Positions 10,440-21,859 of a stretch of DNA of 64,000 nt are shown piece by piece. Source of the stretch: Zingiber officinale (Eukaryota; Streptophyta; Magnoliopsida; Zingiberales; Zingiberaceae); assembly GCF_018446385.1 (NCBI RefSeq), contig NC_055989.1, positions 132,645,004 through 132,709,003 of the forward strand. The letters are read 5' to 3'. A program made the position numbers and the translations under genes. The notes beneath the pieces were generated by a model. The model had not been told where the DNA came from, did not search any database, and saw only the letters and a list, made by a program, of their open reading frames with translations. Each line of letters opens with the position of its first letter. The stretch's first letter is position 1.

Positions 10440-12104
10440 TCATTAACATTTATTCAACATTAACAGTTTCTATGTCCTTATCAGTAGATGAGCTTAGTTC
10501 AACTTCATCCTCATCGGAACCAGGTTGAGATACTGGTAGAAATCCATAACTGTCTATTTGCTCAATGATTTCTTCACCTGAAACATGCACTGGAGGAGGT
10601 TTTCTGACTAGAATATTTTTTAAAAAACAAAATTCTTATTTCACCTAAAAGAGTGATCAAGTGGTAAAAATTTACGGTGATTATCAAACCAAGATACTTT
10701 CCCACTGTAAGGTAATGAAAATACATCAGAATCTGTCATGTAGTGTGGACATACTAATTTACCAACCGTGCTCCATCCCGACAATATTGAGAATGCTGGA
10801 AAATCACTGATTGTCCATAATAATGCATCATGCAACTTAAAATTAGTTTTACTTGCAACATCATAAGTCACTGACCCTACATTCCATAATTCATTCAACT
10901 CGGTAATCAAATGTTGCAAGAAAATATCTATCTTCTCTTTGAGATTTGTTGGACCAGGAATAAGTACTGTAAGGAATATAAATTTATCTTTCATATACAT
11001 CCATAGCGGTAAATTGTATGATATTAATATAACTGGCGAAGATGAATATTGTTGCCCTAACTGACCAAATGGTTGAAATCCATCTACGGAAAGTCCTAAT
11101 CTCACATTACGTGGTTTCATTGCAAAAAAGGGAAATAAAACATCAAGATGTTTTCATGCAGGGGAATCACAAGGATGACACATTATACCTCCATCGTGCT
11201 CATGCTCATGATGTCACATCATGTGGCAAGCTGTAGCAGCAAATGTATACAAACGTTGAAGTCTAGCGGTTAACGAAAAAGAATACATCACTTTCCAAGC
11301 AATTTTTTTCTTTTTCTGCCCTGGTATGCGAGTACCATGCTTATAACGAGGGTGTGTACATATTTTGCATTCACGCGGATCATTGTCTTCATTTCAAAAT
11401 ATCATGCAATTGTTTATACAACAATCAATCTTCTCTACATGCAAATCTAACCCTCTGACCAATTTCTTTATATTGTAGAAACTATCAGTCATTATGTTAT
11501 CAGCATGAAGCAATTCTAACATCAATTGACATATGTCATCGTAACATTTTTATGAAAAATGATGTTCTGCCTTCATATTGAATAACCTTGTAGTAGCTAA
11601 TAACTGAGAATAACCAGAGAGAATGTCTTCCCACAATTCTCTTTCACTAGCCTTTAACATTTCATATAGTTGTTGATATTCAAGTGTTGGTGTTTTATCT
11701 ATATTGGAATCATCAACTGCAGCATTCATCGCATCGTGAACCATTGATTGCATTGCAATATCATTAGTTAATAATTCAGGAGCAGTAAAAGTTGTGGCGG
11801 ATGACGACCCACCAGAAGACCCAATTGATTCATATAAATAAGACTCTCTGTAGCAATACCAATTATAGTAATTTGATACAAAACTATTTCTACATATATG
11901 TACTTTCACGGTATCCTCATCACGGAAGGCTCTATTCCTACATTTTTTAAGATTACACGGACATCGTAGCTCATCACCATTCATACATTCTGGATGACTC
12001 CTTGCAAAGTTTACAAATTCTTCAACTTCAGCAATAAAATCATTTCTAATAAATCTATTTTTTAATCGATTGTACATCCCAGCTTTGTTCATAGACATTT
12101 TCAC
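10440..12104 (-). pseudogene. CACTA transposase (Tnp2-type), decayed
   Basis: Starting at 12104, the first 185 codons carry the transposase-associated domain: NRFIRNDFIAEVEEFVNFA then CPCNLKKC and HICRNSF. The same frame continues through 11.55-11.13 kb with CKICTHPRYKHGTRIPGQ and RLQRLYTFAATACHM, and then into the Tnp2 core: PRNVRLGLSVDGFQPFGQ, ISYNLPLWMYMKD, VLIPGPTNLKEKIDIFLQ, TISDFPAFSILSGWS. That frame has four stops (one TAA, three TGA), and a frame change near 10.64 kb leads to a C-terminal part with KPPPVHVSGEEIIEQIDSYG. The element cannot be autonomous. Three TGA codons stand where relatives have Trp. Confidence 0.75.
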
Positions 12105-12465
12105 CTAAAACTATTAAATTGAGAATTAGAAATTAGCTTAGATTAACATACAAACACAAACAAACAAAAGAACTATATTATGTTACAGATTAATATACGA
12201 ACATAACATATATCTAAATTAAACCATGCTAAATAATATAAAATATAATTTACTAAATTATACCTGAAGATGTGAAGGTCTACCGGAGAAGAGCAGCAAA
12301 TGTTATCAATTTACAAAATAAAAATAATTATATCAGTGTTCGTCGCTTCGAAAAATCGAAGAGAAAAACGAGGGGAGAGTTGTCTCTTATCGGCGAAATC
12401 GGGGAGGAGAGGAGCCACCGCGCGCGCGTGGAAAAAAGAGAAGGGGCTAGGATTTAGCTTTAGCC

Positions 12466-12672
12466 GGCCTTACCGATGGAATCTAGATTCCGTCGATAAA
12501 CCTTATATTTAAAAAAAATAGTTTACCGACGGAAGTATATACTTCTGTCGATAATATCCGGAAATACCGACGGAAGTATATATTCCGTCGGTAATTCCGG
12601 ATATTACCAACGGAAGTATATATTTCATCGGTAATATCCGGAATTATCGACGAATAAGTTCGTCGGTAGAAT
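12466..12672. repeat. CACTA subterminal inverted motifs
   Basis: Repeated TACCGACGGAAGTATATA and its complement TATATACTTCCGTCGGTA with small changes, spaced 30-40 bases and in alternating orientation. These are probable transposase binding repeats of the adjacent CACTA element. Confidence 0.7.
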
Positions 12673-12903
12673 TGTATTTTTTTTTAATGAAATTCGTCCA
12701 CGTTTGGATTTTTATTTGTTTATACACAAGCAATTTAATGGATAAAAACATTGTGTTCCACGTCTTCAAGCTGGACTATTTGAGTCGAGTGATTTTCAAG
12801 CTCAAAATGAGTTCCACCTTTCATAGATCTCAATAGTTCAAAAGGATGTTTCAGTGTTCATGTTTTTATTCTTCGTTTGTTCACAATATTTTGTTGCTCT
12901 CAG

Positions 12904-13729
12904 AATGGCGGCAACCTGTCAGATAAGGCAAACTCTAAAGTTCCAAGAGGTGGGGATTTTACTTCTCTTACCAAGGCTGGCCAACAGTTGCACGTGAACC
13001 AAACTATTCGGTCGCCAACGAATTCTAATGTTGCAAAGACATCTTCAGTGGGGAATTTTCAGGTTCTTAACCGAGAGAAGAATGGCGTCACCTCCATTGC
13101 TAAAGATGGTCAAGGTCTAAGCAAGATTGTGAATCCCGTTGGTCCCATCTTGTCTTCTGCAGTTCTTCCTTCAAATGTCTCAACTGACCAGAATGTTAAC
13201 ATCGACAAGAACACAGGGGATAGAAAAATACTTTCTCAAGCTCAAAATAGGAATGCCTTCTTTAATTTGCTAAGGAAGAAATCTTCAAATAATTCAAGTA
13301 CTATCTCAGTGCCAAGCTCACTCGAACCAACACTGAGTGCAGAAAAGTCAAATGGAGAGCAACAGCACAACACCTTCCCTGTTAATATGATGAAAAATAA
13401 CCTTCCATCGGTATCTGATGGTTTTGATGGACCAACAGATATTGGAAGTATGAATCTAGATTTTTGTGCTTCAGATCAATCTGAGAGATCTTTTGCTGAT
13501 GACAATGTAGAAGCTCTGACTGCGGAGGAGATTGATGACTTTCTTAAGAAGGTAAAGTTCTTCTGAGTATTATGTTCATTGCCTTGTCCTCCTTCCCTGG
13601 TTAACTAGTCAAACTGTCGATTCTGAAACCACTGCCTTTGTCCTTCAGCATTATTCCATTTTCTTTCTTTGTTTTTGTATCTTTCACACATGCTGCTTTG
13701 CTTCATTCTTTTCCCAGTATGAGAAGTAG
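12904..13729 (+). CDS. Last two exons of an unrecognised plant gene
   Basis: Exon 12904-13551 follows a good acceptor (TTGTTGCTCTCAG) and ends AAGAAG before GTAAAG. After a 166-bp intron, the acceptor CTTTTCCCAG leads to a 12-base last exon, 13718-13729, coding Tyr-Glu-Lys-stop. The protein part (219 residues) is polar and Ser/Asn-rich with short conserved-looking islands: SQAQNRNAFFNLLRKKSS in the middle and EALTAEEIDDFLKK at the end, the splice giving ...FLKKYEK. From memory this resembles a plant family of unknown function ending in LTEEEI..F..YEK, but I cannot name it. The 5' exons are not found: upstream is CACTA and LTR sequence, so they are either far upstream across a transposon-filled intron or lost. 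Confidence 0.55.
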
Positions 13730-14191
13730 AGACCACTGAAGATTGTGCCCGAGTATATGGACGGAAGCAACTCGTCTGGTGCTGAAACTTGAAGACCAAG
13801 ACCAAGCATATTTTGGTTCAATATCGAATGCCATTAGTGAGCTAATTTCTTTTTTTTTTCCTGAAGTGTTTTCTCATTGATATTTATGGGGACTTGAGAT
13901 ACGAGTTGTGAAAAATATAGAATGCTGAAAAGACAAAATCCATGAGTTTTGTTTTCCTGGTCTTTAGCTGCAGAAATGAACTTGAAATGCTGAATAAGAT
14001 CAAACTTCGTCCCTTCGTGGGTCATGGCTCGCTATCGAGTTATGACCAGGAAGAAAGCTCCGACTGGAAGTAATGATAAGTATTTTTAAAAATATTCTGC
14101 TAGTCTATCCATTATATGCAATCTCAAACCACATGCATTGGATTAATAATCTTGTAGACATTAGAACTAATAGAGAGCTGCATGGTATAGT
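13730..14191. other. Convergent intergenic stretch
   Basis: AT-rich 3' flanks of the gene ending at 13729 (+) and of the F-box gene ending at 14192 (-). It presumably holds both 3' UTRs. No further gene is seen. Confidence 0.5.
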
Positions 14192-15617
14192 TTACACAGG
14201 CACAGTAGATAATGGTAAGTCAATATGGATGATCGTGCAGTACAAGTTCCTGATATTGCCAATGTCTTCAAAGAAATCATCAAACTTCTCATCACTGACC
14301 ATCTGCGAGATTCTGATCAATATCCTCCGCAGCTTCACGCAATGCTTCAGCAAATATTCGAGTGTGTTCGCCTTCTCCTTCAAATGCAGCGGCGAGCTGA
14401 CTGCGACGATCAGCTCCTCGAGAGAGGAAGAAATCATGAACTCTAACTCCAACTGCGACATCAAAAATGAGAAATTAATTCTAAACAAGGATCATCGTCA
14501 ATGAATTACCAAAATACGAGCGGAACTCAAAACTCACATCTTCTGGACTAATACCATGCTGAAATGCTGCGAAGAACGCACCGTGGATCTCCAACTTACG
14601 TAGTTTCCTGTGGTTGCCGAAGAATTCTTCCAATTGAATCGCTGGAAAAGTTTCAGGTTCAAGAAAATCGCCAGAATATTCAATGTTAATGACCAAATGC
14701 TCCACCTCAAATGCATTTCGCAGAAGAGTCCTTATCTCACTCCAATACCAGTGTTGACCTTCGATCGACAAATATTCCAGCTCCGGTAGCTTCCCCACAT
14801 CCACCATCGTCACATTACCTAACGAACACTTGAAATCATTCAACTTGAATTTGAGCTTAATGGATAGGAAAGTTGTGATTTTGGTGTTGTGGAATTCACC
14901 TTCATTGTTTGCGATGGAAAGCCTCTTTAACCGGTGATTATGGCCGACTTGAATCCGGAAAAATCCTTGGATATCAAGGTCTTGAAGCCTGGGCGAGTTC
15001 AGATTTAGGGAACAATGCACTGTCAAATAGAGATCCAACTTGCATCTCTCCAATCGCTCCAGTTCAATCGAGATCGCGCCTTCCGAACAGCATCTAATCA
15101 GGATCAAGTCAGTGAGATGGGGACAAGCACGCATCACGTCGGCCAAATGTTCGCTGAGAACAATGCCGCCGACCATCTCTAATCTGCGCAATCTCCCGTA
15201 GGCGGACAAACCCCAATTGGGAGAAGAAATCAGGGAGGGATGCCAGAGCTTGAGAGACTCTAACCCTTTGGCGAGGCTGACGCAGTCGAGCCCGCCGTCG
15301 AACAAGTCCACACGGAGATCGAGGGAGCGGAGGGATTGGCCGCAGAGGGCGAGGCAGGAGGCGAGACTGCGGCCGGAAAAGGGACAGTGAATGACGAGAT
15401 CCTCGAGGGACGAGGCGGCGGCCGAAACCATGCGTAAGATGTCGGCGTCGGCAGGGGTTCCGCCTCCTTGCAAGGCATTGCTGAGGAAGTGGAGGGAAGG
15501 GATGAAGGCGGTGGCCTCTCGCCAGCGCCGGGAGACGGGGGAGCAAGCGGCGACGTCTCGGGCGTCGCACAGCCTGGAGAGGATCCGGCGCAGCATGTCG
15601 TCTGGAAGCGACTCCAT
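14192..15617 (-). CDS. F-box/LRR protein, At1g10780-like
   Basis: Two exons: 15617-14538 and 14452-14192, joined in phase 0 across an 85-bp intron (GAT/GTGAGT ... GTCGCAG/TTG). The product is about 446 residues. An N-terminal F-box (MESLPDDMLRRILSRL, DVAACSPVSRRWREAT) is the Skp1-binding part of an SCF ubiquitin ligase. Leucine-rich repeats follow, including LEDLVIHCPFSGRSLASCLA, ACPHLTDLILIRC and LGNVTMVDVGKLPELEYLSI. Exon 2 carries SSLEELIVAVSSPL, KANTLEYLLKHCVKLRRILIRI and a last acidic-aromatic tail. Sequence and order match the Arabidopsis F-box protein At1g10780 from memory. I chose the ATG at 15617 because relatives start right at the F-box; an in-frame ATG at 15677 would add 20 residues. 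The substrate is unknown. Confidence 0.85.
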
Positions 15618-15679
15618 CGTCGTCCTCTCGCCGGGAAAACGACGACCTTTCTTCCTCGTCATCGTTTCCAGGGACATCG

Positions 15680-16308
15680 AAGAGGTAACGGCGACCTTTT
15701 TTCGAATTTTTTTGTCTGTTTTAGAATTTTAGGGTTTAGAGTAAAATTGGCTCTCTGCATCGACATTCGACGCAATCAATTTTAAAATATAATTAACATA
15801 AAAAAAACAATTGGAAAAAGTTTTTTCATTTTCTCAAATGCCAACGCTTTAATCAGACCGACCATAACCAAGGACCGACCCGTACCCGGCTCATCATTTA
15901 GGCGGGTCGGATCATATTCAAATGAACGGTTACTAAACCTCCTAAATTTTAATAGGAATTTTCTGATCTATAAATTATGAATCAGGAATACATGAGGGCC
16001 TTTAATTTAGATAAATTTTATTTTTAAATAGATAAAGTTCATCCAAATCAAGGATCTCATCTACTTAATCCTCATGTAGTGGATCATCTTTGATTCGTAA
16101 TTTACGGATAAGAGGATTTGTTCTCTCATAATTCAGATTTACATGTTCTCTGCCTTCTTCTTTGATATATAAATTATACTTACTCAATTCAATTGTGTAT
16201 TACTTCTCATTTTCATGACACATAGAAGATTAATTCCATCACTTATTCTCATTTATTCATTGAATAAAAACAAGATAAAATACAAAGAAAAATACACCCA
16301 TCAAATCA
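15680..16308. other. Intergenic, AT-rich
   Basis: Upstream of the F-box gene and downstream of the carbonic anhydrase gene. The piece at 15.95-16.13 kb contains loosely inverted phrases (TTCTGATCTATAAATTATGAAT against ATTTACGGATAAGAGG), perhaps an old MITE. Nothing firmer is seen. Confidence 0.35.
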
Positions 16309-17759
16309 TCAATTTCCTTTTCGTCGAGGACGAAATAAACCTATCCCCCTATTGTTGATTTCCTGTATTGGCCTTGCATTCATCGACGCGTGCTGCAAAT
16401 GAATTTAATAATCCTTAATTACTTTATCAAATAATGATTAAAAAAAATTATTACTTACATCGTGAACAGCTTCTCTCAGCCGTCTTACTTGTTCCCTTGA
16501 CACTGTTCTAACCTGCAAAACCACAACCATCCTTACTAATTAATCTCAAAACATCGATAAAGACTAAACTCTAATCCTAACCTTTTACCTTATCAATGAT
16601 AAGACCAATGTTTTTCGACTTACCTTCTTGATGATGGTCCAAACTACACCTTCAGTGCAAGGGGGTGTGGTTAAAGAGCCCATGTATCTGTAGTACTTCC
16701 TGCTCCCTCTCTTTATAACCCTTGGATCCACCAGGCCCACCTCTTCCTCTGCTTCATGTTTGTCTTTGATCATATCGATGTATCTCTCCATCTGCATCAA
16801 GAAATTTATTTAAATTTTAGGAGATATTTTAATAGTTTTTCAGTTATATACCCCCGGGGTGATATGCTGAGCACCCCGTGGGGGGGCGCCTGAGTGCAGT
16901 CGGGCGTCCGGATCACTTCAGGGGCACTCAGGCGCCTATGTTGGGCGTGCACGGTGGGCGCCCAACATAATCAAATCCTATATATACGTGAATGAAGGAC
17001 CTTGGCGAGGAAGGGTTCCCTGCGGCCGAGGGTGTAGAGAATGCCAACGACGGCAGTGCGGTTGTCGGCGGTCTGATGAACCATGTGGAGCTCCATATGG
17101 AACCTGCGAAAAGATAGCTCAGATTTGTTGAATTCGAAGAGTTTGGAGATGAAGGGAGGGATCGAGATCGACGCACCTGCGTCCGTTGATGGTGTGCTCC
17201 GACGGCGAGTGCCAGTGCAGCTGCTTCAGAGCGTACTTGCTTCCGTCGATTCGCACACTTCCGGCGTTGCCTTCGAACCGGAGCTGCCAGATTGAAGATT
17301 CAGGGTCAAAATCGCATCTTTCTCTTTTTGGCGTGACCAAAATCGAATTTTTTTTCATCGGATCACTCACCATGATGTCGTGGCCGCGGTTTTTGAGCAC
17401 GGCGGGGACGGGGCGGTAGGAACGGCGGAGGCGGCCCAGGAGGGGCAGAACCTGGACGCGCTCGTGGGAGAGGTCCACCGGCGATTGCATCCGGCCTTTG
17501 CTGCAGGCCGCCCACTCCTTGTGGATGTGCCCCCAGTGCTCCGGCCCCACCTCGCTCCCTTTCTCGTAGCTGAACTCCATCTCGTCATCTGCAATCAAGC
17601 TTTTGATCATAAATACACATCAAGTTCAAATGTTTAAGCCGCGAAGCTTGATCACGTACCGACTTCTTCTTGAGAGATTGCGATGTGAGATTGCAGGAGA
17701 AGGACGAACAGGACAAGGAAAGCAGAGAGGGTCGTGAGTCTGATGCTGTGATCCGCCAT
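16309..17759 (-). CDS. Alpha carbonic anhydrase, ACA7-like
   Basis: Seven exons, all with GT/AG introns and consistent phases: 17759-17660, 17588-17371, 17283-17177, 17103-17001, 16791-16624, 16512-16459, 16392-16309. The sum is 834 nt, a 277-residue protein, normal for the plant family. Residues 1-28 are a hydrophobic signal peptide ([16 protein letters not shown]), so it should be secreted or enter the endomembrane route. Zinc ligands are present: two His in [10 protein letters not shown] and one in FHMELHMVH. Two Cys (WAACSKG and TTPPCTEG) can form the family disulfide, and [13 protein letters not shown] forms the active-site wall. The enzyme interconverts CO2 and bicarbonate. Intron 4 holds a 129-bp TA-flanked hairpin element. 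The start is the Met after a minus-strand TATA (17808-17802). Confidence 0.88.
16851..16979. mobile_element. TA-flanked hairpin element (copy 1)
   Basis: A GC-rich 129-bp block inside intron 4 of the carbonic anhydrase gene, bordered by TATATA on the left and TATATATA on the right. It starts CCCCCGGGGTGATATGCTG and ends ATAATCAAATCCTA. It contains two perfect hairpins: GGCGCCTGAGTGC (16885-16897) with GCACTCAGGCGCC (16924-16936), and TGTTGGGCG (16939-16947) with CGCCCAACA (16959-16967). Start and end phrases match the copy at 40.3-40.7 kb. Confidence 0.6.
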
Positions 17760-17801
17760 TGATGACCGCTCTTCAAGAACGAAGAAGAAGAAGACGCATA
17801 C

Positions 17802-17808
17802 ATATATA
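17802..17808 (-). promoter_or_regulatory. TATA box of the carbonic anhydrase gene
   Basis: The minus strand reads TGTATATATGTATG, ending about 43 bases before the ATG at 17759. The spacing allows a short 5' UTR. It supports the chosen start codon. Confidence 0.5.
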
Positions 17809-17889
17809 CAGATCAGCGGGAACGAAGAGAGTAAGTGAATCAAAAAAAGTAGCAAGCAAGGGAGATTACTGTCTTTCTTTTTGCACATG

Positions 17890-18237
17890 ATTTATTTCTT
17901 TATATATATTTTTTTATTGGATGAATTAGATTTCTTGCTTGCACAGCGAGGGTCGGAACAATATTTACTAACATATAAAACTGCTGGATGAGTTGTTCTT
18001 CGCTGGGAAGGATACTCATTACATGGGCATTTATTCTTTCTTTTTTCTCTCTCTTTTTTATTTTCCTTATGATATATTCAATTTTAATTAATCATTTCCG
18101 CCTCCAAACAACTATCACACACAATGCTATAATTATGAAATTGTTTTATGGAAAGATATTGTAATTAATGTGCATGGTTACACTAAATAATTAATTCAAT
18201 TCGGTTGTGTTACCAACAAATTTGAGGAGAGTTCATC
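17890..18237. other. AT-rich intergenic stretch
   Basis: Upstream flank of the carbonic anhydrase gene. No gene, repeat family or RNA gene recognised. Confidence 0.4.
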
Positions 18238-18245
18238 CAAATTAC

Positions 18246-18765
18246 TAGGGATGTAAATGAACAAAAAGGTTCGTGAATTATTCGGAACTCGATTCAATAA
18301 AAAGTTCGTTCGAGTTCGTTCGTTTATCTTATCGAGTCGAGATTGAGCTCGATTTCGAGCTCGATGGTTTTTTCGAGTCGAGCTCGAGCACAAGGATATT
18401 TGGCTCGTGAGCTCTCGAACATGTTCGTTTGTAGGCTCATGAGCTAAAAAACGAGCCTTAAATCGAGTCAAAAAATGAGTTCTAAAATAAACCTTAAAAC
18501 GAGCCAAAAAAATGAGCTCTAAAATAAGTCCGAAAACGAACCCAAGCTTGCTTAACGAATTATGTTTACGAGCCGAGCTCGAACTGTTCGCGAGCTTGAT
18601 AATTCCAAAATGAGCCGAGCTCGAGTTTTGTAATAAAAGTTTGATTCGAGCTCGAATCAAACTTTCATTACAAGACTCGAGCCGAGCTTTAGTCCAAATA
18701 TAACTTAAACGAGTCGAGCTCGAACCTAATACTATTCGGCTCGGTTCAACTCGTTTACATCCCTA
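18246..18765. mobile_element. hAT-type MITE, 520 bp
   Basis: Terminal inverted repeats TAGGGATGTAAA...TTTACATCCCTA are flanked by a perfect 8-bp target duplication, CAAATTAC (18238-18245 and 18766-18773). The interior is full of TCGAGC/GCTCGA motifs and has a near-perfect palindrome at about 18638-18665, so the copy can fold on itself. There is no coding sequence. An 8-bp duplication is the hallmark of hAT elements. Confidence 0.88.
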
Positions 18766-18833
18766 CAAATTACCATGAGCAACATTTATCAAATTGGAAT
18801 GCACACAGTTTGCCTTCAACTGAAAATAACTAA

Positions 18834-21800
18834 CTAATCGAATAGCTTGATGCCGCCGCCTTCGTCTTCGCATTGCCTCACATTCCTCAAAATGGCATGC
18901 CCGCCGCCGCCTCCGAAACACTGCTCCGGCCGCGGAGGCATGAGGTAGCATGGCTCAGGCGACGCCGCCTGCCGACACGCGTCAGGCGACTGCGTGTGCC
19001 GAAGCAGGATCCACGGCCTCAGTCCCCCGAGCCCCTGCGCCACGTACCCGAAGGTCGACCACGCCGTCGTCACCAGCGCGTCGCTGAGGCTGAGCAGCTC
19101 GATCTCCGCCAGCGCCTTCACGTTGTGGTCCCGATGATCCGTCCGCTGCGACCCCTCGTGGCTCGGCTGGAATACCCCGACGACCTCCCCCGTCGTCGTC
19201 GCCCGCCGGTAGTACATATCCCTGATCTTCTCCGAGTAGTCCGGTTTCAAGTACGTCACCAGCACCGCCTTCACTTTCGTGTCGATGGATGTCGCAGCAA
19301 CGGCATTCTCAGAGACCTTCGGCAGCAGTCTCTCGCCCAGCAAGCAGCTCATGATCTGCTCCAGCATCTTCTCGAAAGGGACCCAGAAGTTGTCGAAGAC
19401 CCTGATTTGGACGCCGACTCTCTCGTCGGCTTTTTCCAAATAAGCTCTGTAGTACCTGGTGACGCGGCCCCATACCTCGTTGCTCGGGTGGATAAGGTAC
19501 CGGACGAGGTGGTGGAATACTGCGGACCGCTCCGGGAACAGCTCGCGGAGCTCGTCGGCGTACTCAGGGACGAGAAACAGAGACGGCACGAAGTAGTGGT
19601 CCGACTTCAGCAGCAACCACGGCACCTTCCGCAGCGTTCGCTGCGAGTCCTCGCAGAAGAACCGCTTGTCCCAGTCGCCGTAGTACCACGGAAGATGGAG
19701 GTAGACGTAAGATCGAGAATCAATCGAGGCGTCCTTCGACTCTAGCAGGTTTCCGAAGCTTTCCGGCGCTTTGGTGTCAAATCTGAAGAGGTCTCTGATG
19801 GGGAAGTCGGCCGGGAGGGCCCACGTTGCGCCGGGGAAGGGCTCGCAGAGGAGGCCAGTGAAGTCGTCTGGGATGTGGAGGAGGAGCACCTTATTGTTGA
19901 GCAGGGCGTAGAGGAAGGCGGAGACGATGGTGAGGACTCTGTTCCCGATGCCGTTGTGGGGGATCCAGACGACGTACTGACACTCGGAGGCGGCGGAGGC
20001 ATTGCCGCCGGCTGAGCGGAGCACGGCGGCGGAGCGGTCGTAGAGCGCGGTGTGGGGGGCGCACTTGCGGTGGAGAGCCTCGTACTCGCGCAAGCGGCGG
20101 AGGAGGTAAGAGGAAGGAGAGTACGGCGACCGATTCCTGTAGATTGCCGCCTGGTATCGACTGAGGCAGGTGCTTGCTTCGAAGTCGGGGGAGAGGAGGC
20201 CACCGAGAAGCCGGTCGGCGGAGGAAGACGACGTATAATTTTTTGGACCTTAACAAAAAAATTAAAAACTTAAAGATCTAATTGAATAAAGATAGAAATA
20301 AGAGCTTCAAAATTCTTGGAGTGGAATGTAATAAGTATTTTCCATATTAATATATCATTACTAGAAATTTTTATAATATATATAACATATTTATAACTAA
20401 GATTTGGCTTACATTAGCCTTCCTATCACATCTAACAAATTGCCAATTGTTCGTGTGACTTATTAAATTATTATTTTTTGAATAGTTCATCCAATTATCT
20501 TTAGGGATTTATTATTCAGGGTAATTAGTCATTAATTCAATTGCTACAAGTTGCCCTTATTTATTACCGGATGGCTCATCTAAGTTGCCTTCCTTGACCC
20601 GTTTAATTCGACAAGAATAGTCATCCAATTATCTTTAAATATTTATTATTTTAGTTGATTAGTCATTATCCAATTAAGTATATATTTTTTTTCCTATGTC
20701 AAGTCGATATACTAATTCTATTTGATCGCTTTAGCCTCGTTAACCATTTGATCATTCATCTAGTTCACATTCAAATGGCAAATCAACTAATACATTTGAT
20801 TTATCTACCCTCCAATTTAATTATATATCTAATTGTGTCTATATATCCCATTCGACCTTTCTAATCTACCCAATGCAACTCAATTTCAAATCAATGTTGC
20901 ATTGATTATTTGAGACAACTTATCAAATTATTTGAGACAACTTAGCTCGAGTGACGTACCCAAGCGGACATATATACCTAACTAAGTGGCTCAATCAGAT
21001 AGGTCGTCCAACTAGTTTGCTTTTTCCAATGCTCCCCATCCATGGAATTCACATAAAATTAGAGGATTATAATTTTAAGAAAAAAATCACATTCTAATTA
21101 AATTTCTCTTTACAAACCAAATACAAAAATGTTAATTCAAATTTTATTAGAAAACACTAGACCAGAACAGTTCACATCATCTAATGGAATCTTTCACCTG
21201 CACAGGATATTTCTATTACTAAAAAATTATTTTCTGTAAGTCAATGTAGTCTTGATAATAATATCTTTCTGAATTTATCCTAATTATTATTTTGTAAAAG
21301 ATAGAGCAAAGAGGCTAGGATTTTATTGTGAACACGCAAATAAATCAATTTGACATACTAAAAAGAACATAATTGTTCATAGATTTATTATAGTCTTATA
21401 CTTATAAAACTTAATTAACTAAAGGATATATGAAAAATAATATGACGAATATAGTAATAACAATTATGGAAATAATAATAATTACACATGTTGAATATGG
21501 CAAGTATTGAAATCAATTTATATCATCTTGAATTGCTATATTTGTTTTCATTACCGATTGTATGAAGAAGTGCACCGATATAGAATTCATGCAGAAACTA
21601 TTACGAAGACGGCGAAGCACAAAACACATGGAAGAAGAAAAAAAAGAATTAAAAAAAAAAAAGTAAAACGTATTAAAACCTGATGATCCGAACGCTGCAC
21701 CTCCGCTACGCGTCTCCGGCGAAGCCAGCCGCAGGTACGTCCCGACCCAGATCAGGACAAGCACCGCCGCCGGAAGCAGCAAACGGGCGACCTCGCCGCC

Positions 21801-21848
21801 GCCGGCGCACGGCCTCGTCAACCTTCTGGCGAAGCTCTCCCTCTCCAT
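18834..21848 (-). CDS. Xyloglucan-type galactoside 2-alpha-L-fucosyltransferase (GT37)
   Basis: Two exons: 21848-21680 and 20248-18834, joined in phase 1 (TCATCAG/GTTTTA ... TTAAG/GTCC), giving 527 residues. The N-terminus is a short basic tail and a membrane anchor (about residues 21-41, LLLPAAVLVLIWVGTYL), as expected for a Golgi type II enzyme. The lumenal part shows the family order: RLLGGLLSPDFEASTCLSRY, LREYEALHRKCAPHT, YVVWIPHNGIGNRVLTIVSA, LHLPWYYGDW, VGVQIRVF, LSDALVTTAWSTFGYVAQGL. Such enzymes add alpha-1,2-fucose from GDP-fucose to galactose on cell-wall glycans or arabinogalactan proteins; which acceptor is used here cannot be told. The start ATG at 21848 is the first good one before the anchor. 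Exon 2 has no usable start of its own, which is why the second exon is needed. Confidence 0.9.
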
Positions 21849-21859
21849 CTCTCCCTCGT

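Larger units (their letters stand above)
10200..12680 (-). mobile_element. CACTA (En/Spm-type) DNA transposon remnant
   Basis: It contains a decayed Tnp2-type transposase (10440-12104) and, beyond its 5' end, a cluster of inverted TACCGACGGAA / TTCCGTCGGTA subterminal motifs (12466-12672), the usual signature of plant CACTA ends. Clean CACTA tips are not visible at either side. The left side is cut by LTR sequence at about 10199. A stretch near 10.21-10.31 kb (minus) with a possible MTEQQPVTPRGYKVHRVVGG translation may belong to a second transposon gene. Confidence 0.7.

Noticed and set aside
18873-19745. 290-codon plus-strand frame over the fucosyltransferase
   Set aside because: Arg/Pro-rich antisense shadow of GT37 exon 2.
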